DNA of 64,000 nt from Pontibacillus salicampi (GCF_042434395.1 NZ_JBHLTP010000013.1:124001-188000), one strand, 5' to 3'. Numbered from the stretch's first letter, positions 48,835 to 58,056 are shown. A program made the numbers and translations. The notes: generated from the letters alone by a model not told the origin.

Positions 48835-50130
48835 ATGGCGTACAAAGATGAGAAATTAAACGAGGAAAAGGTATTTAAGGACCCTGTTCATCGCTACGTT
48901 CATGTCCGGGACAGAGTGATTTGGGATTTAGTCGGCACACCGGAATTTCAAAGACTTCGTCGCGTCAGGCAGCTGGGGACCTCTTATTTAACCTTCCACG
49001 GGGCAGAGCACAGCAGATTCAATCATTCCTTAGGTGTGTATGAAATCGTTAGACGGATTATTGATAACTTCCAGAACCGGCCTCACTGGAACAGCGACGA
49101 ACGACTACTATGTCTTGCTGCCGCACTGTTACATGATTTAGGGCATGGTCCTTTCTCCCACTCCTTTGAGAAGGTGTTTAAACTCGACCATGAGGATTAT
49201 ACCAGGGCTATTATTCTCGGTGACACGAAAGTGAATGAAATTCTTAGACATGTAGAAGCGGATTTTCCCCAACGAGTAGCCGACGTCATCAATAAAACGT
49301 ACGAAAATAAGTTAGTCGTCAGCCTTATTTCCAGTCAAATAGATGCAGACAGAATGGATTACCTGCAACGAGATGCTTATTTTACCGGGGTAAGCTACGG
49401 TCACTTCGATATGGAGCGTATTCTTCGTGTGATGCGTCCTATGGAAGATCAGGTAGTGGTGAAGGAAAGCGGAATGCACGCCGTAGAGGACTACATCATG
49501 AGTCGATATCAAATGTATTGGCAAGTGTACTTCCACCCCGTAACGAGAAGTGCTGAAGTCATCCTTACGAAGATACTACATAGGGCCAAAGAGCTTTATG
49601 AAACAGGGTATGACTTTTTCCTTGCCCCTTACCATTTTGAAGCCTTTTTCAAAGGAGAAGTAGACCTTGACGCCTATTTGAAGCTCGATGAAGCAGTCAC
49701 GCTGTACTATTTTCAAATATGGAAAGAGGAAGAAGATGCTATCTTAAGTGACCTTTGCACTCGTTTCATTGATCGTCATTTATTTAAATACGTTGAATTT
49801 AATCCAAACTTACAAATGAGTGAATGGATGGAATTGCATAAGCTTTTCCAAAAGGCAGGCATCAATCCAGACTATTATCTGGTCGTAGATTCCTCGTCTG
49901 ACCTCCCGTATGATTTTTATCGTCCAGGAGAGGATGGAGAGCGTCTGCCCATACATTTATTGCAGCCAAATAATGAACTGCAAGAACTCTCTAGAAAATC
50001 AGAGATCGTCGAAGCTATTTCCGGCAAGAAACGGACAGATCACAAACTATATTTTCCTAAGGATTTAATAGAGGGCTTGTCCAACAGAAGTAAAACGAAG
50101 AAGCGGATTTTGGAAATATTGTACGGATAG
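48835..50130 (+). CDS. ywfO: HD-domain phosphohydrolase YwfO
   Basis: A 431-residue HD-superfamily protein. The metal-binding residues are seen in HSRFNHSLGVYEIVRRI (His), LAAALLHDLGHGPFSHSFEK (His-Asp) and SSQIDADRMDYLQRDAYFTG (Asp). This is the dGTPase/SAMHD1-like arrangement; B. subtilis-type YwfO homologues hydrolyse dNTPs in vitro. The C-terminal part has lid-like helices. AGGAAGGGC precedes the ATG. ywgA follows 13 bases later, as in B. subtilis. Confidence 0.88.
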   Translation: MAYKDEKLNEEKVFKDPVHRYVHVRDRVIWDLVGTPEFQRLRRVRQLGTSYLTFHGAEHSRFNHSLGVYEIVRRIIDNFQNRPHWNSDERLLCLAAALLHDLGHGPFSHSFEKVFKLDHEDYTRAIILGDTKVNEILRHVEADFPQRVADVINKTYENKLVVSLISSQIDADRMDYLQRDAYFTGVSYGHFDMERILRVMRPMEDQVVVKESGMHAVEDYIMSRYQMYWQVYFHPVTRSAEVILTKILHRAKELYETGYDFFLAPYHFEAFFKGEVDLDAYLKLDEAVTLYYFQIWKEEEDAILSDLCTRFIDRHLFKYVEFNPNLQMSEWMELHKLFQKAGINPDYYLVVDSSSDLPYDFYRPGEDGERLPIHLLQPNNELQELSRKSEIVEAISGKKRTDHKLYFPKDLIEGLSNRSKTKKRILEILYG

Positions 50131-50143
50131 GAGAGGAACCGTT

Positions 50144-50650
50144 TTGTTGAATGATCATGCTAAACTGGTGAAGTTTTTTTCGCAGTGTAATGAAGTTATC
50201 GGACGAAAGCGCTTGCAGAAAATGATATATATTTTAAAGAAAGCTGGATTTCCTTTTGAAGAACGGTATCAGTTTCATTTCTATGGCCCTTATTCAGAAG
50301 AGCTTACACTAAGAGTCGAGGAACTATGTAACCTTGGGTTTATCGAGGAAAAGTGGGAGAAGAAAAGTAACTATTATCAATACCGTTATACGTTAACCGA
50401 TGGGGGCGAGGAATTCTTAACCCACTATCAGGATATGAAATTCCCAGTAATGACACGATTCATTGACCAAATGAATGGGCAAAGCTCCCGTTTTTTAGAG
50501 CTGGTTTCGACGATGCTCTATTTCGATGAGCTGACTCGAGATGAGATAGAAGAGAAAGTACAAGCCGTGAAAAGTAAACAAAATTACACCGCAGAAGAAC
50601 TACAAGAAGCATGGACCTTTATTGACGGACTTAATCAACACGACGCATGA
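50144..50650 (+). CDS. ywgA: YwgA family protein
   Basis: A 168-residue cytoplasmic protein. NEVIGRKRLQKMIYILKKAG, FHFYGPYSEELTLRVEELCN and YRYTLTDGGEEFLTHY give a winged-helix-like layout of the YwgA family; function unknown. The start is one of two consecutive TTG codons (50144 or 50147), after GGAGAGG. It forms an operon with ywfO and is closed by the terminator at 50657-50686. Confidence 0.87.
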   Translation: MLNDHAKLVKFFSQCNEVIGRKRLQKMIYILKKAGFPFEERYQFHFYGPYSEELTLRVEELCNLGFIEEKWEKKSNYYQYRYTLTDGGEEFLTHYQDMKFPVMTRFIDQMNGQSSRFLELVSTMLYFDELTRDEIEEKVQAVKSKQNYTAEELQEAWTFIDGLNQHDA

Positions 50651-50656
50651 TACGAA

Positions 50657-50686
50657 GCACTCCTACTGGCTAAGGAGTGCTTTTTT
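50657..50686 (+). terminator. Terminator after ywgA
   Basis: GCACTCCT pairs with AGGAGTGC, followed by six T. Confidence 0.9.
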
Positions 50687-50800
50687 CGTAATACATAAGG
50701 AGAAGAAAAGGTGATAACCCAACTCCAAACGTGATAGGACAAGCAGGATTGTGTTAAAATAGGAAAAACAACTCGGGATAGGAAAAGGAGGAGCATTCTG

Positions 50801-51322
50801 ATGGCTGAGAATGAATCCAATCAACCTAAAAAGAAAAATCAATTTACTATACTAAAGGATGATTCCACTGATGGACACGGGGGCTATGGCGCAGGCACAA
50901 TCAGTCTCGAAAACATCTCCCCAGTATTCGTCTGCCCATCTGAGGGAACAGCAGAAGTGGACATGGGAGCGATGCACGCAAGAAGTCAGGTCGAGCGCAG
51001 AGTCAAATTTAAGGCCGATAAAAGCATCGTGCCGAACCCTACTCTATATTGGCTCGTATGGGTAACCGTAGACCGAAAAGATGATGGTCCGTTTTACGCC
51101 GGTGTAGCTGGCTGCGAAATGCTTGTCGATAAAGAAAATCGCCGGGGCTATAAATCCATGCCAGAGCACGTGAACAACATGGATAAGTCCATGAAAGGAA
51201 AAGTCATCGTCGAGCAAATGGACGACGAATCCAAGCGCCTGCTACGAGAATTCCTGCAAAATCATAGCGAAGAAATGTGGAATAACTCCTCTGATGAATT
51301 AAAAGAGGCATTGAACGTCTAA
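50801..51322 (+). CDS. ywhD: YwhD family protein
   Basis: A 173-residue soluble protein. KKNQFTILKDDSTDGHGGYG, AGTISLENISPVFVCPSEG and NPTLYWLVWVTVDRKDDGPF are characteristic of YwhD; no function is known. GGAAAAGGAGG precedes the ATG. Monocistronic with its own terminator. Position between ywgA and pbpG follows B. subtilis. Confidence 0.88.
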   Translation: MAENESNQPKKKNQFTILKDDSTDGHGGYGAGTISLENISPVFVCPSEGTAEVDMGAMHARSQVERRVKFKADKSIVPNPTLYWLVWVTVDRKDDGPFYAGVAGCEMLVDKENRRGYKSMPEHVNNMDKSMKGKVIVEQMDDESKRLLREFLQNHSEEMWNNSSDELKEALNV

Positions 51323-51330
51323 CGTAGCAA

Positions 51331-51356
51331 AGCTACCCATTTCGGGTAGCTTTTTT
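51331..51356 (+). terminator. Terminator after ywhD
   Basis: AGCTACCC and GGGTAGCT pair around ATTTC, followed by TTTTTT. Confidence 0.9.
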
Positions 51357-51627
51357 GGATTGGAGGGCGGATGCGTTGTTGTTATACCGCTGTGCGCGAG
51401 CTGCTGGATCCGCCATGCTAGAGCTCAAATCGATTAAGTCTGAACAATATGCCGTCATGTCCCAATCAGCCAGGCAAATACGCACTTTCCTCTTAAAGGC
51501 AAGAGAAAGTTCATTTTTTTGACATAATTGTGACTGAATTTTGAATAAACTATGAAATTCTTGAGGTTTTTGCTGGAAATTTGTAAAATATGAAGCACAT
51601 GGGATATTCACATGTTTACTAGGACAC
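51357..51627. other. Gap between ywhD and pbpG terminators
   Basis: I see no supported gene. A minus-strand frame (51333-51647) is open for 104 codons, but it has no ribosome site and runs through both terminators. A TTGACA at 51518 has no proper -10 box. Confidence 0.35.
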
Positions 51628-51668
51628 AGAAAAAGGTCGGTACCCACACAGTTCCGACCTTTTTCTAA
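51628..51668. terminator. Terminator after pbpG
   Basis: AAAAAGGTCGGAA pairs with TACCGACCTTTTT (near-perfect), with T runs on both strands. Confidence 0.85.
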
Positions 51669-51671
51669 TGG

Positions 51672-53741
51672 TTAAAACATTATATCCAACCAGTTTCGGT
51701 TTTTGCTTTTATTACGTTGCTTGTCGATACTCTCTAAATCTTGCTTATTGCCATGGTCGTCGATTGGGAGGTGGAGCTCACAGTATGTTGTAGGCTCTGA
51801 CCCTTCCTCAAAATAAGCCAGGCGCTGGTGGGCGCAATACGGTGTGGCTAGTTGGCCGCTGTCTGGATCGATGTAGACACCTGTTACCCCATCTGGTGGC
51901 GAAAAGGCGTGAAAGGTGCTTTCAGCGTGAGCCTCCTCCATAAATTCTGCCCATATATCTTTAGCAAATTGATGCTCCTTCACTTTTTCTATCGCTTTAT
52001 TTTCGTCATATCCTGTCCAAATCCCCGTGACAATATCGGTGCTATAGCCGATCATCCAGCTATCTGTTTTGGTTGTTCCAGATTTACCGGCAAATGGGCG
52101 TGTTAGCTCATCAGCAATAGAGGCGCCAGTAACCTGCATGTAGTCATTGAGGGAGCTGTCGAACATCCCTGTCATTAGGTTAGCCATTACGAAAGCATGC
52201 TGCTCATCTAATATTTGCTCCTCGGTAGGCTTGTGCTCATAGATGGTTTTGCCTCGCCGGTCTGTAATTTTCTCGATTACATGGGGCTCTATTTTTTTAC
52301 CTCCATTGGCGAATAAACTGTATGCTCCTACCATTTCCTCCACGGAAACGGATGCTGTGCCTAGGGCCAGTGATGGAACAGCTGGGAGCTTACTCGTAAT
52401 CCCCATTTTATTAGCCGTTTCTACTAACACATCTTCGCCAAGAAACACATTCGTCTTTACTGCGTACACGTTATCGGATAATGCAATAGCTTGCGCTAAT
52501 GTAATGGGCTCATATGCGTAATAGCCATTATAATTACTAGGCTCATACACAGTTCCGTCCTCAAGCTCAAAGTAGGTTGGCTTACTCATGAGTGTCGTTG
52601 CCGGAGTGTAACCGCTTTCTAATGCAGCATAGTACAAAAAGGGCTTAAAGGTTGAGCCCGGCATTCGTTTAGCCTGCACTGCGCGGTTATACGAGCTCTT
52701 CTGATAATCTCTCCCGCCAACTACAGCTAGCACTTCGCCGGTTTGTGGGTCCATGCTTAATGCACCAACTTGCATATCACTCGTACTTGGCATGTTCACT
52801 TGGACATTTTTCTCCAGAGCCTTCTGCATTTCCTGATCAAGGCTTGTGTGGATATGATAGCCACTCGTTTTTACACTATCGGCATCTATATCTAATAGGC
52901 GGCTTGCTTCTTGTACGACCATGTCTTGAAAATAGGGGGCAAATCGTTCCTCCACCTTTTCCACCTGGCGAACGAGGTTAATGCTTTCTGATACAGCAGA
53001 TTGAAGCTCCTGCTCCGTAATAGCATCCTGTTTATACATGGTTTTTAATATCAATTCCTGACGTTCCTTGGCGTTCTCGAAGTTTGTGTAAGGTGAGTAA
53101 TAGGAGGGTCCTTTTGGAATAGCAGCGAGTAACGCGCCTTCTCCTAAAGTGAGCTCGGCGGCATTTTTATCAAAGTAATATTTGCTGGCGGCTTCAATTC
53201 CATAGGCTCCATGCCCGTAATAAATAGTATTTAAATAGCCTGCTAGTATTTCATCCTTGTTATAGAACATTTCCAGGCGGAGCGCATATAGCGCTTCCTT
53301 TATTTTTCTCGTCCATGTTTTTTCGTGAGAGAGATATAGGTTCCTCGCATACTGCTGTGTAATGGTGCTGGCTCCTTGTGACTTCGAGAGCTGTTTTATA
53401 TCATGAATCGCTGCAGCCATAATTCGCTTCGGGTCAAATCCAAAGTGCTGATAGAAGCGTCGGTCCTCTGTTAGCAGGGTAGCTTGAATAAAAGCTTCAT
53501 TCATTTCATCTAGTTGAATCCAGTAGCGATTTTCCCCACCGTGTTCTACTCCGACCACCTGATCCTCTCTGTCATATACTAGGGTGTTCTGCTCATTTTG
53601 CAGAGGAGGAGCACCGGCGATAAAACAATAGAGTAAAAGGATGAAGACGCTGCATACGACCAACGCTATCATAATGACTGTGCTAAAGCCCGTCCATTTT
53701 AATATAGGTCTATACCGTAATGAAGTAAGAAACTGATTCAC
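51672..53741 (-). CDS. pbpG: Class A penicillin-binding protein (PbpG/YwhE-like)
   Basis: A 689-residue bifunctional peptidoglycan synthase. One N-terminal membrane anchor (~17-40). The glycosyltransferase domain (~60-235) has the catalytic Glu in TEDRRFYQHFGFDPKRIM and the motif ASTITQQYARNLYLS. The transpeptidase domain (~310-600) has the active Ser and Lys in GSTFKPF, the SDN motif in ALSDNVYAVKTN, and KSGTTKTDSWM. The basic C-terminal tail has no FN3 repeat. In B. subtilis pbpG is made in the forespore (SigF) and supports cortex synthesis; that role here is inferred from synteny. GTG 53741 follows GGGGAGGTGG. Confidence 0.92.
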   Translation of the reverse strand: MNQFLTSLRYRPILKWTGFSTVIMIALVVCSVFILLLYCFIAGAPPLQNEQNTLVYDREDQVVGVEHGGENRYWIQLDEMNEAFIQATLLTEDRRFYQHFGFDPKRIMAAAIHDIKQLSKSQGASTITQQYARNLYLSHEKTWTRKIKEALYALRLEMFYNKDEILAGYLNTIYYGHGAYGIEAASKYYFDKNAAELTLGEGALLAAIPKGPSYYSPYTNFENAKERQELILKTMYKQDAITEQELQSAVSESINLVRQVEKVEERFAPYFQDMVVQEASRLLDIDADSVKTSGYHIHTSLDQEMQKALEKNVQVNMPSTSDMQVGALSMDPQTGEVLAVVGGRDYQKSSYNRAVQAKRMPGSTFKPFLYYAALESGYTPATTLMSKPTYFELEDGTVYEPSNYNGYYAYEPITLAQAIALSDNVYAVKTNVFLGEDVLVETANKMGITSKLPAVPSLALGTASVSVEEMVGAYSLFANGGKKIEPHVIEKITDRRGKTIYEHKPTEEQILDEQHAFVMANLMTGMFDSSLNDYMQVTGASIADELTRPFAGKSGTTKTDSWMIGYSTDIVTGIWTGYDENKAIEKVKEHQFAKDIWAEFMEEAHAESTFHAFSPPDGVTGVYIDPDSGQLATPYCAHQRLAYFEEGSEPTTYCELHLPIDDHGNKQDLESIDKQRNKSKNRNWLDIMF

Positions 53742-53861
53742 GTGGTGCCACCTCCCCGATACGATTCTAGTCTTTTGTTCTAGTATGGCTCGAATCTCTG
53801 CTTTTTATAACCATGGCCTGCTAAGTTTATAAAAGAGGGAGGCTAACCTCTTCAAAAAGGC

Positions 53862-53889
53862 TTGATTTTTTTCTGGAATTCTCTATAAT
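53862..53889 (+). promoter_or_regulatory. Promoter of speE-speB
   Basis: TTGATT (53862-53867) and TATAAT (53884-53889) are 16 bases apart, 90 bases before speE. Confidence 0.55.
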
Positions 53890-53979
53890 TTGATTGTTTG
53901 AAAGAATGACGAGAGTGTTAAGATAAAACTAATGCAATCGATTTACATATGAGCTAAATTCAGGAAGGGGTAGGAATAG

Positions 53980-54807
53980 ATGGAACTTTGGTACACAGAA
54001 AAACAGACAGATGCATTTGGTATTACAGCAAAGGTGAAGCAGACTCACCATACAGAGCAAACAGAGTATCAGCGGCTTGACATGCTGGAAACAGAAGAAT
54101 GGGGGAACATGCTGACGCTGGATGGAATGGTTATGACGACGGAGAGAGATGAATTTGTTTACCATGAAATGGTGGCGCATGTTCCGCTTTTTACTCATCC
54201 TAATCCAACAAAGGTTCTAGTAGTTGGCGGTGGAGACGGCGGAGTTATTCGCGAGGTCTTGAAGCACCCAAGCGTAGAGACAGCCACGCTTGTAGAGATA
54301 GATGGAAAGGTAATAGAATTCTCAAAGCAATACCTTCCTTCCATTGCAGGAGATTTAGAGGATGAGCGTGTGACGGTTGAGGTTGGAGATGGATTTATGC
54401 ATATTGCGGAAAGTGAAGCTGTCTATGACGTTATTATGGTAGATTCCACAGAGCCGGTAGGACCAGCAGTGAATCTATTTACGAAAGGGTTCTACGCTGG
54501 TATATCCAATGCTTTGAAGGAGGACGGCATTTTTGTTGCTCAGACGGATAACCCATGGTTTAAGGCTGATTTAATTCAGCAAGTGTTTCATGATGTGAAA
54601 GAAATATTCCCTATTACCCGTTTATACACAGCAAACATCCCAACCTATCCTAGTGGATTGTGGACATTTACGATTGGCAGTAAGCGTCATGATCCTCTTG
54701 AGGTAAGCGACCAGCGTTTTCATGAGATAGATACGAAATACTATACGAAAGAGCTCCATAAAGCCTCTTTTGTATTACCAAAGTTTGTTAGAGATTTAAC
54801 TGAATAA
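53980..54807 (+). CDS. speE: Polyamine aminopropyltransferase (spermidine synthase)
   Basis: A 275-residue enzyme that transfers aminopropyl from decarboxylated SAM to putrescine. The cofactor motif is VLVVGGGDGGVIREVLKH, with the acidic residue in TATLVEIDGKVIEFS. The catalytic Asp is in DVIMVDSTEPVGPAV. EWGNMLTLDGMVMTTERDEF and VYHEMVAH contact putrescine. GGAAGGGG precedes the ATG. speB follows 11 bases later, so the pair makes spermidine from agmatine together with SpeA elsewhere. Confidence 0.95.
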   Translation: MELWYTEKQTDAFGITAKVKQTHHTEQTEYQRLDMLETEEWGNMLTLDGMVMTTERDEFVYHEMVAHVPLFTHPNPTKVLVVGGGDGGVIREVLKHPSVETATLVEIDGKVIEFSKQYLPSIAGDLEDERVTVEVGDGFMHIAESEAVYDVIMVDSTEPVGPAVNLFTKGFYAGISNALKEDGIFVAQTDNPWFKADLIQQVFHDVKEIFPITRLYTANIPTYPSGLWTFTIGSKRHDPLEVSDQRFHEIDTKYYTKELHKASFVLPKFVRDLTE

Positions 54808-54818
54808 GGGGGAAGAGG

Positions 54819-55691
54819 ATGCGCTTTGATGAAGCCTATTCTGGCAAAGTATTTATCATGAGTCGTGAGGACGCACAGGAAAGTCAGGTCATTCTATATG
54901 GAATGCCAATGGACTGGACGGTCAGCTTTAGACCAGGTTCACGGTTTGGTCCTAATCGGATACGAGAAGCCTCGCTTGGGCTCGAGGAATATAGCCCATA
55001 TTTAGATAAGCATTTGGAAGAGGTTACGTATTTTGATGCTGGAGATATTCCACTTCCTTTTGGAAATCCTGCACGCAGTATTGATATGATTGAAGAGTAT
55101 GTGGGGCAAGTATTAGAAAAAGGAAAATTCCCATTAGGAATGGGAGGAGAGCATCTTGTAACATGGCCGATAATGAAAGCCATTCATCGTCATTATAATG
55201 ATGTAGCCTTCCTCCATATCGACGCTCACGCTGATTTGCGGGAGGAATACGAAGGGGAGCCTTTGTCTCATTCCACTCCCGTACGAAAAATCTGTGATTT
55301 AATTGGGCCAGAAAATGTGTATTCCTTCGGTATTCGTTCCGGGATGCGCGAGGAATTTCAGTACGCCGATACAAGCGGGATGCATATGTTTAAATATGAG
55401 GTTCTGGAACCATTAAGGAAGGTGTTGCCTGAACTCGCTGGACGTAATGTGTATATTACTATCGATATTGATGTACTCGACCCTGCCTATGCTCCAGGAA
55501 CAGGGACAGCGGAAGCAGGAGGCATAAGCTCGAAGGAATTGCTTGCTGCTATTCATGCCATAGCTCACTCTGATCTACATGTCATTGGAGCGGACCTAGT
55601 GGAAGTGGCCCCTGCCTATGATCCCACAGAGCAAACCCAGATTGCCGCAAGTAAATTCATCCGAGAAATACTTCTTGGGTGGGTAGATTAA
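54819..55691 (+). CDS. speB: Agmatinase
   Basis: A 290-residue ureohydrolase that converts agmatine to putrescine and urea. The binuclear Mn ligands are visible: His in GMGGEHLVTWPIM, His/Asp in FLHIDAHADLREEYEG, Asp in ITIDIDVLDPAYAPGTGTAE. GAEAGG-type loop and SFRPGSRFGPNRIREAS are typical. GGGGGAAGAGG precedes the ATG. Terminator at 55704-55755. Confidence 0.95.
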   Translation: MRFDEAYSGKVFIMSREDAQESQVILYGMPMDWTVSFRPGSRFGPNRIREASLGLEEYSPYLDKHLEEVTYFDAGDIPLPFGNPARSIDMIEEYVGQVLEKGKFPLGMGGEHLVTWPIMKAIHRHYNDVAFLHIDAHADLREEYEGEPLSHSTPVRKICDLIGPENVYSFGIRSGMREEFQYADTSGMHMFKYEVLEPLRKVLPELAGRNVYITIDIDVLDPAYAPGTGTAEAGGISSKELLAAIHAIAHSDLHVIGADLVEVAPAYDPTEQTQIAASKFIREILLGWVD

Positions 55692-55703
55692 ATACCATGG
55701 GAG

Positions 55704-55755
55704 AGCCCTTGTGAATTGGTCAGGATTACCAGCCATTTCAGAAGGGTTTTTTAAG
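55704..55755 (+). terminator. Terminator after speB
   Basis: AGCCCTT pairs with AAGGGTT across a structured loop, followed by TTTTTT. Confidence 0.65.
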
Positions 55756-55815
55756 TAAAATAGAACTTAAGAACTGATTCTATGGAACCACTAAAGAAAA
55801 TAGTAATAACGAAAC

Positions 55816-56976
55816 TTGTGGAAATGTATGAATTATGTCATATTTTTAGTATTCGTTTTTTTCTGTTTATTTCTGTCAATCGACGAACTGGTAGAAGAGT
55901 TGAGGAAGATACAAGAAAAGGGTGATCAAGCACTCATGAGTAAAGAACTGAATACAGTCTTGAAGCCTTTACTGCAATCTGGAGAAGAACCTTCCCTATT
56001 TACGTTATACCAAGCTCTTCAAATAGAGTATGAAATGGGAAGAGTACTTTCTCTCGTTAAGGAATACTGTTTGCAAACGGTATCAGAGCATAATAAGATT
56101 GTAGGAATGGAATTTCTGTATATGAACGATTTTCTGAAGGAATTAGAACAAGCTATTGAGGATAATCTTCAATCACAGCAGTCGTCAAATCAAAATTGGG
56201 CAAAAGTATATGACCTTATTCTAAAAAGAAGGCGACAGCAAATCGACCCTTTCGAAATCTTAAAAAGGCTTCGTAAAATAAAGACAGAGGATAATGCGTT
56301 GCTCACTATGATCTCGTTCATGAAGATTTACGTCCATTTAGATTTAACCCAATATAATGAAGTCGGGAACTATATAGATGATATTACAGAAGGGATGGAG
56401 GCTTTCGAAGACCCCCTCTTCAAGAAGTATTATCAGGAGCGGCTGGATGATTTCTGGATGTTCTATTATTTGTTTCGAAATGAATTAATTCTATGTCGAA
56501 AGCATGGGTTTCGTTTGTTGAATCAATCAAAAAACCCCTATAAACTAAGTACGACTCATATCGTTATTGGACATTCCTACGCAAGGGAAAACTATGAGCA
56601 ATCTATTTATCATTTTTATAGAGCTAAAGACTTGGCGGTTACGTTTAATCAACAAATGGCTAAGCAAATTATAAACCAAAACATTCCTTTTGTTAGTGCG
56701 TTAAATGGAATCTATGAAGGAATCACTACAGATGACGAGGCAGAGCAGGCTCATCTGGCTATTGCAGCAGGCAGAGCGGATGAAGCAATTAAAACGTTAG
56801 AAGGATTCACCAACAGAACCCCTTTTCAGGAATATTATTTAGGGAAAGCCAAACAAAGTGAATTTCACTTAAAGCTAGCGTATAGACAGTTTAAGCAATC
56901 AGGAAATTTCTTTATTGCGAAACTGCCGTTGTTAGAGCTGGAGCGTTTGAAGGAGAAGGGAGCAGCAAGTTTTTAA
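55816..56976 (+). CDS. AimR-family (arbitrium-type) TPR peptide receptor, first of a tandem pair
   Basis: Up to 386 residues, almost all helical repeats. GMEFLYMNDFLKELEQAIED, WAKVYDLILKRR, the TPR-like IVIGHSYARENYEQSIYHFY and the C-terminal FFIAKLPLLELERLKEKG follow the layout of AimR receptors of SPbeta-type phages. In those, an N-terminal HTH binds DNA and the TPRs bind a short peptide. Here the HTH is not recognisable. With the earliest starts (TTG 55816, ATG 55828) the N-terminus is a hydrophobic helix (NYVIFLVFVFFCLFL). ATG 55936 has GGTGATC 8 bases upstream and would give 346 residues, matching the length of the next gene. No phage genes are adjacent. Family is inferred by eye and is likely; function unknown. 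Confidence 0.68.
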   Translation: MWKCMNYVIFLVFVFFCLFLSIDELVEELRKIQEKGDQALMSKELNTVLKPLLQSGEEPSLFTLYQALQIEYEMGRVLSLVKEYCLQTVSEHNKIVGMEFLYMNDFLKELEQAIEDNLQSQQSSNQNWAKVYDLILKRRRQQIDPFEILKRLRKIKTEDNALLTMISFMKIYVHLDLTQYNEVGNYIDDITEGMEAFEDPLFKKYYQERLDDFWMFYYLFRNELILCRKHGFRLLNQSKNPYKLSTTHIVIGHSYARENYEQSIYHFYRAKDLAVTFNQQMAKQIINQNIPFVSALNGIYEGITTDDEAEQAHLAIAAGRADEAIKTLEGFTNRTPFQEYYLGKAKQSEFHLKLAYRQFKQSGNFFIAKLPLLELERLKEKGAASF

Positions 56977-56998
56977 GCAAGGGGTTGAAGAAAGAAGC

Positions 56999-58042
56999 AT
57001 GAAGTCACGTGATACCAATGAACACCGTTTCTTTTGGGACGAAGATACGACCTGTCAGTCACTCTTTAGGATAGAAACAGAGCTATTGGAACATCACCCA
57101 AACTACGTGGTAAGAGAGAAAATGAAGGATTACCTGTTAGCCTCTTCCATACATTGTGAGATGCGATATGGGCTGGAGTATTTATATTTAAACGGCTACT
57201 TTCACGAGCTATCCGAGCTTATTGAGAAAAACCGAACTGTTTCAAGCGAGCTAAACGAGCAATGGGCTGACGTGTATGATCTATTATTGTTTCGATATAG
57301 AACAGCACCAGATCCCCATTACTTTTTAAAGCAAGTAGATAGGATTGAACCTCTAGAAGAGGATATGGCTCAATTAAAAACGATGATGGTCATATACGGA
57401 AATGCAACATTGAGAAGGTATCACTACTTAGGGTTATATGTAGAGCAGCTTCGTACGTATATCCAACGGATGAATAATCCATTTTTGAAACGGTTATTTC
57501 AGTTTCGATTAGACGAAATCTTGTTCAATTATCATTGGAAGCGAAACGAAGTAATCCTAGCACGTAAGCATGCCTATAAGCTCATATACCATTCCCAAAA
57601 TACTTACAAGATGGCTATCTTTCACAATGTATTAGCCTATACATATATATTTGAAAGCTATGATCAAGCCATGCATCATGCTCACCAGGCACTGGCCAAT
57701 GCGGAATATGCTATGTTTGATAATATTCACAAGATAGTCACGCACAATACTATTCCATTTATAGCGAGCGTGTTTGAGAAACCAAATGGCATCACAACAG
57801 AGGATGAAGGAGAACAAATCCATCTGATGATAGCCAGAGGTGAGACAGTAGAAGCTAGTAGAAGACTTAGAGAAATGTCCTCCTTAAGTCCATTTAAGCA
57901 ATACTATTTAGGCAAAGCAGAGCAGAACGCAGATATGCTGCTGACCTCCTATCAACGGTTGATACAGGAGCAGAGTGATTACTTCTTTGCCAGACTTCCT
58001 CTTTTAGAGCTCGAGAAAATAAGGTCTGCACAGGTAAATTGA
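56999..58042 (+). CDS. AimR-family (arbitrium-type) TPR peptide receptor, second of a tandem pair
   Basis: A 347-residue paralogue of the preceding gene, 22 bases downstream on the same transcript. Shared blocks: GLEYLYLNGYFHELSELIE, QWADVYDLLLFRYR, FHNVLAYTYIFESYDQAMHH, GITTEDEGEQIHLMIARGE and FFARLPLLELEKI. The TPR-like C-terminal half and the closing LPLLELE are AimR features. The N-terminus begins about 30-40 residues later than in phage AimR, so the DNA-binding HTH is absent; it may act by binding a protein or sequestering a peptide (inference). The ribosome site is weak (AAGGGG 14 bases away), implying coupling. No aimP-like secreted peptide ORF lies in the 22-base gap or directly downstream. 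Confidence 0.68.
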   Translation: MKSRDTNEHRFFWDEDTTCQSLFRIETELLEHHPNYVVREKMKDYLLASSIHCEMRYGLEYLYLNGYFHELSELIEKNRTVSSELNEQWADVYDLLLFRYRTAPDPHYFLKQVDRIEPLEEDMAQLKTMMVIYGNATLRRYHYLGLYVEQLRTYIQRMNNPFLKRLFQFRLDEILFNYHWKRNEVILARKHAYKLIYHSQNTYKMAIFHNVLAYTYIFESYDQAMHHAHQALANAEYAMFDNIHKIVTHNTIPFIASVFEKPNGITTEDEGEQIHLMIARGETVEASRRLREMSSLSPFKQYYLGKAEQNADMLLTSYQRLIQEQSDYFFARLPLLELEKIRSAQVN

Positions 58043-58056
58043 CTGTTAAGATACAA

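Noticed and set aside
51333..51647. 104-codon minus-strand frame between ywhD and pbpG
   Set aside because: It has no ribosome site, runs through two terminators and resembles no family I know.
55816..58042. Receptor pair as part of a prophage
   Set aside because: No integrase, capsid, lysis or attachment-site features are within reach; flanking genes are the conserved core speB and ywiB-argS.
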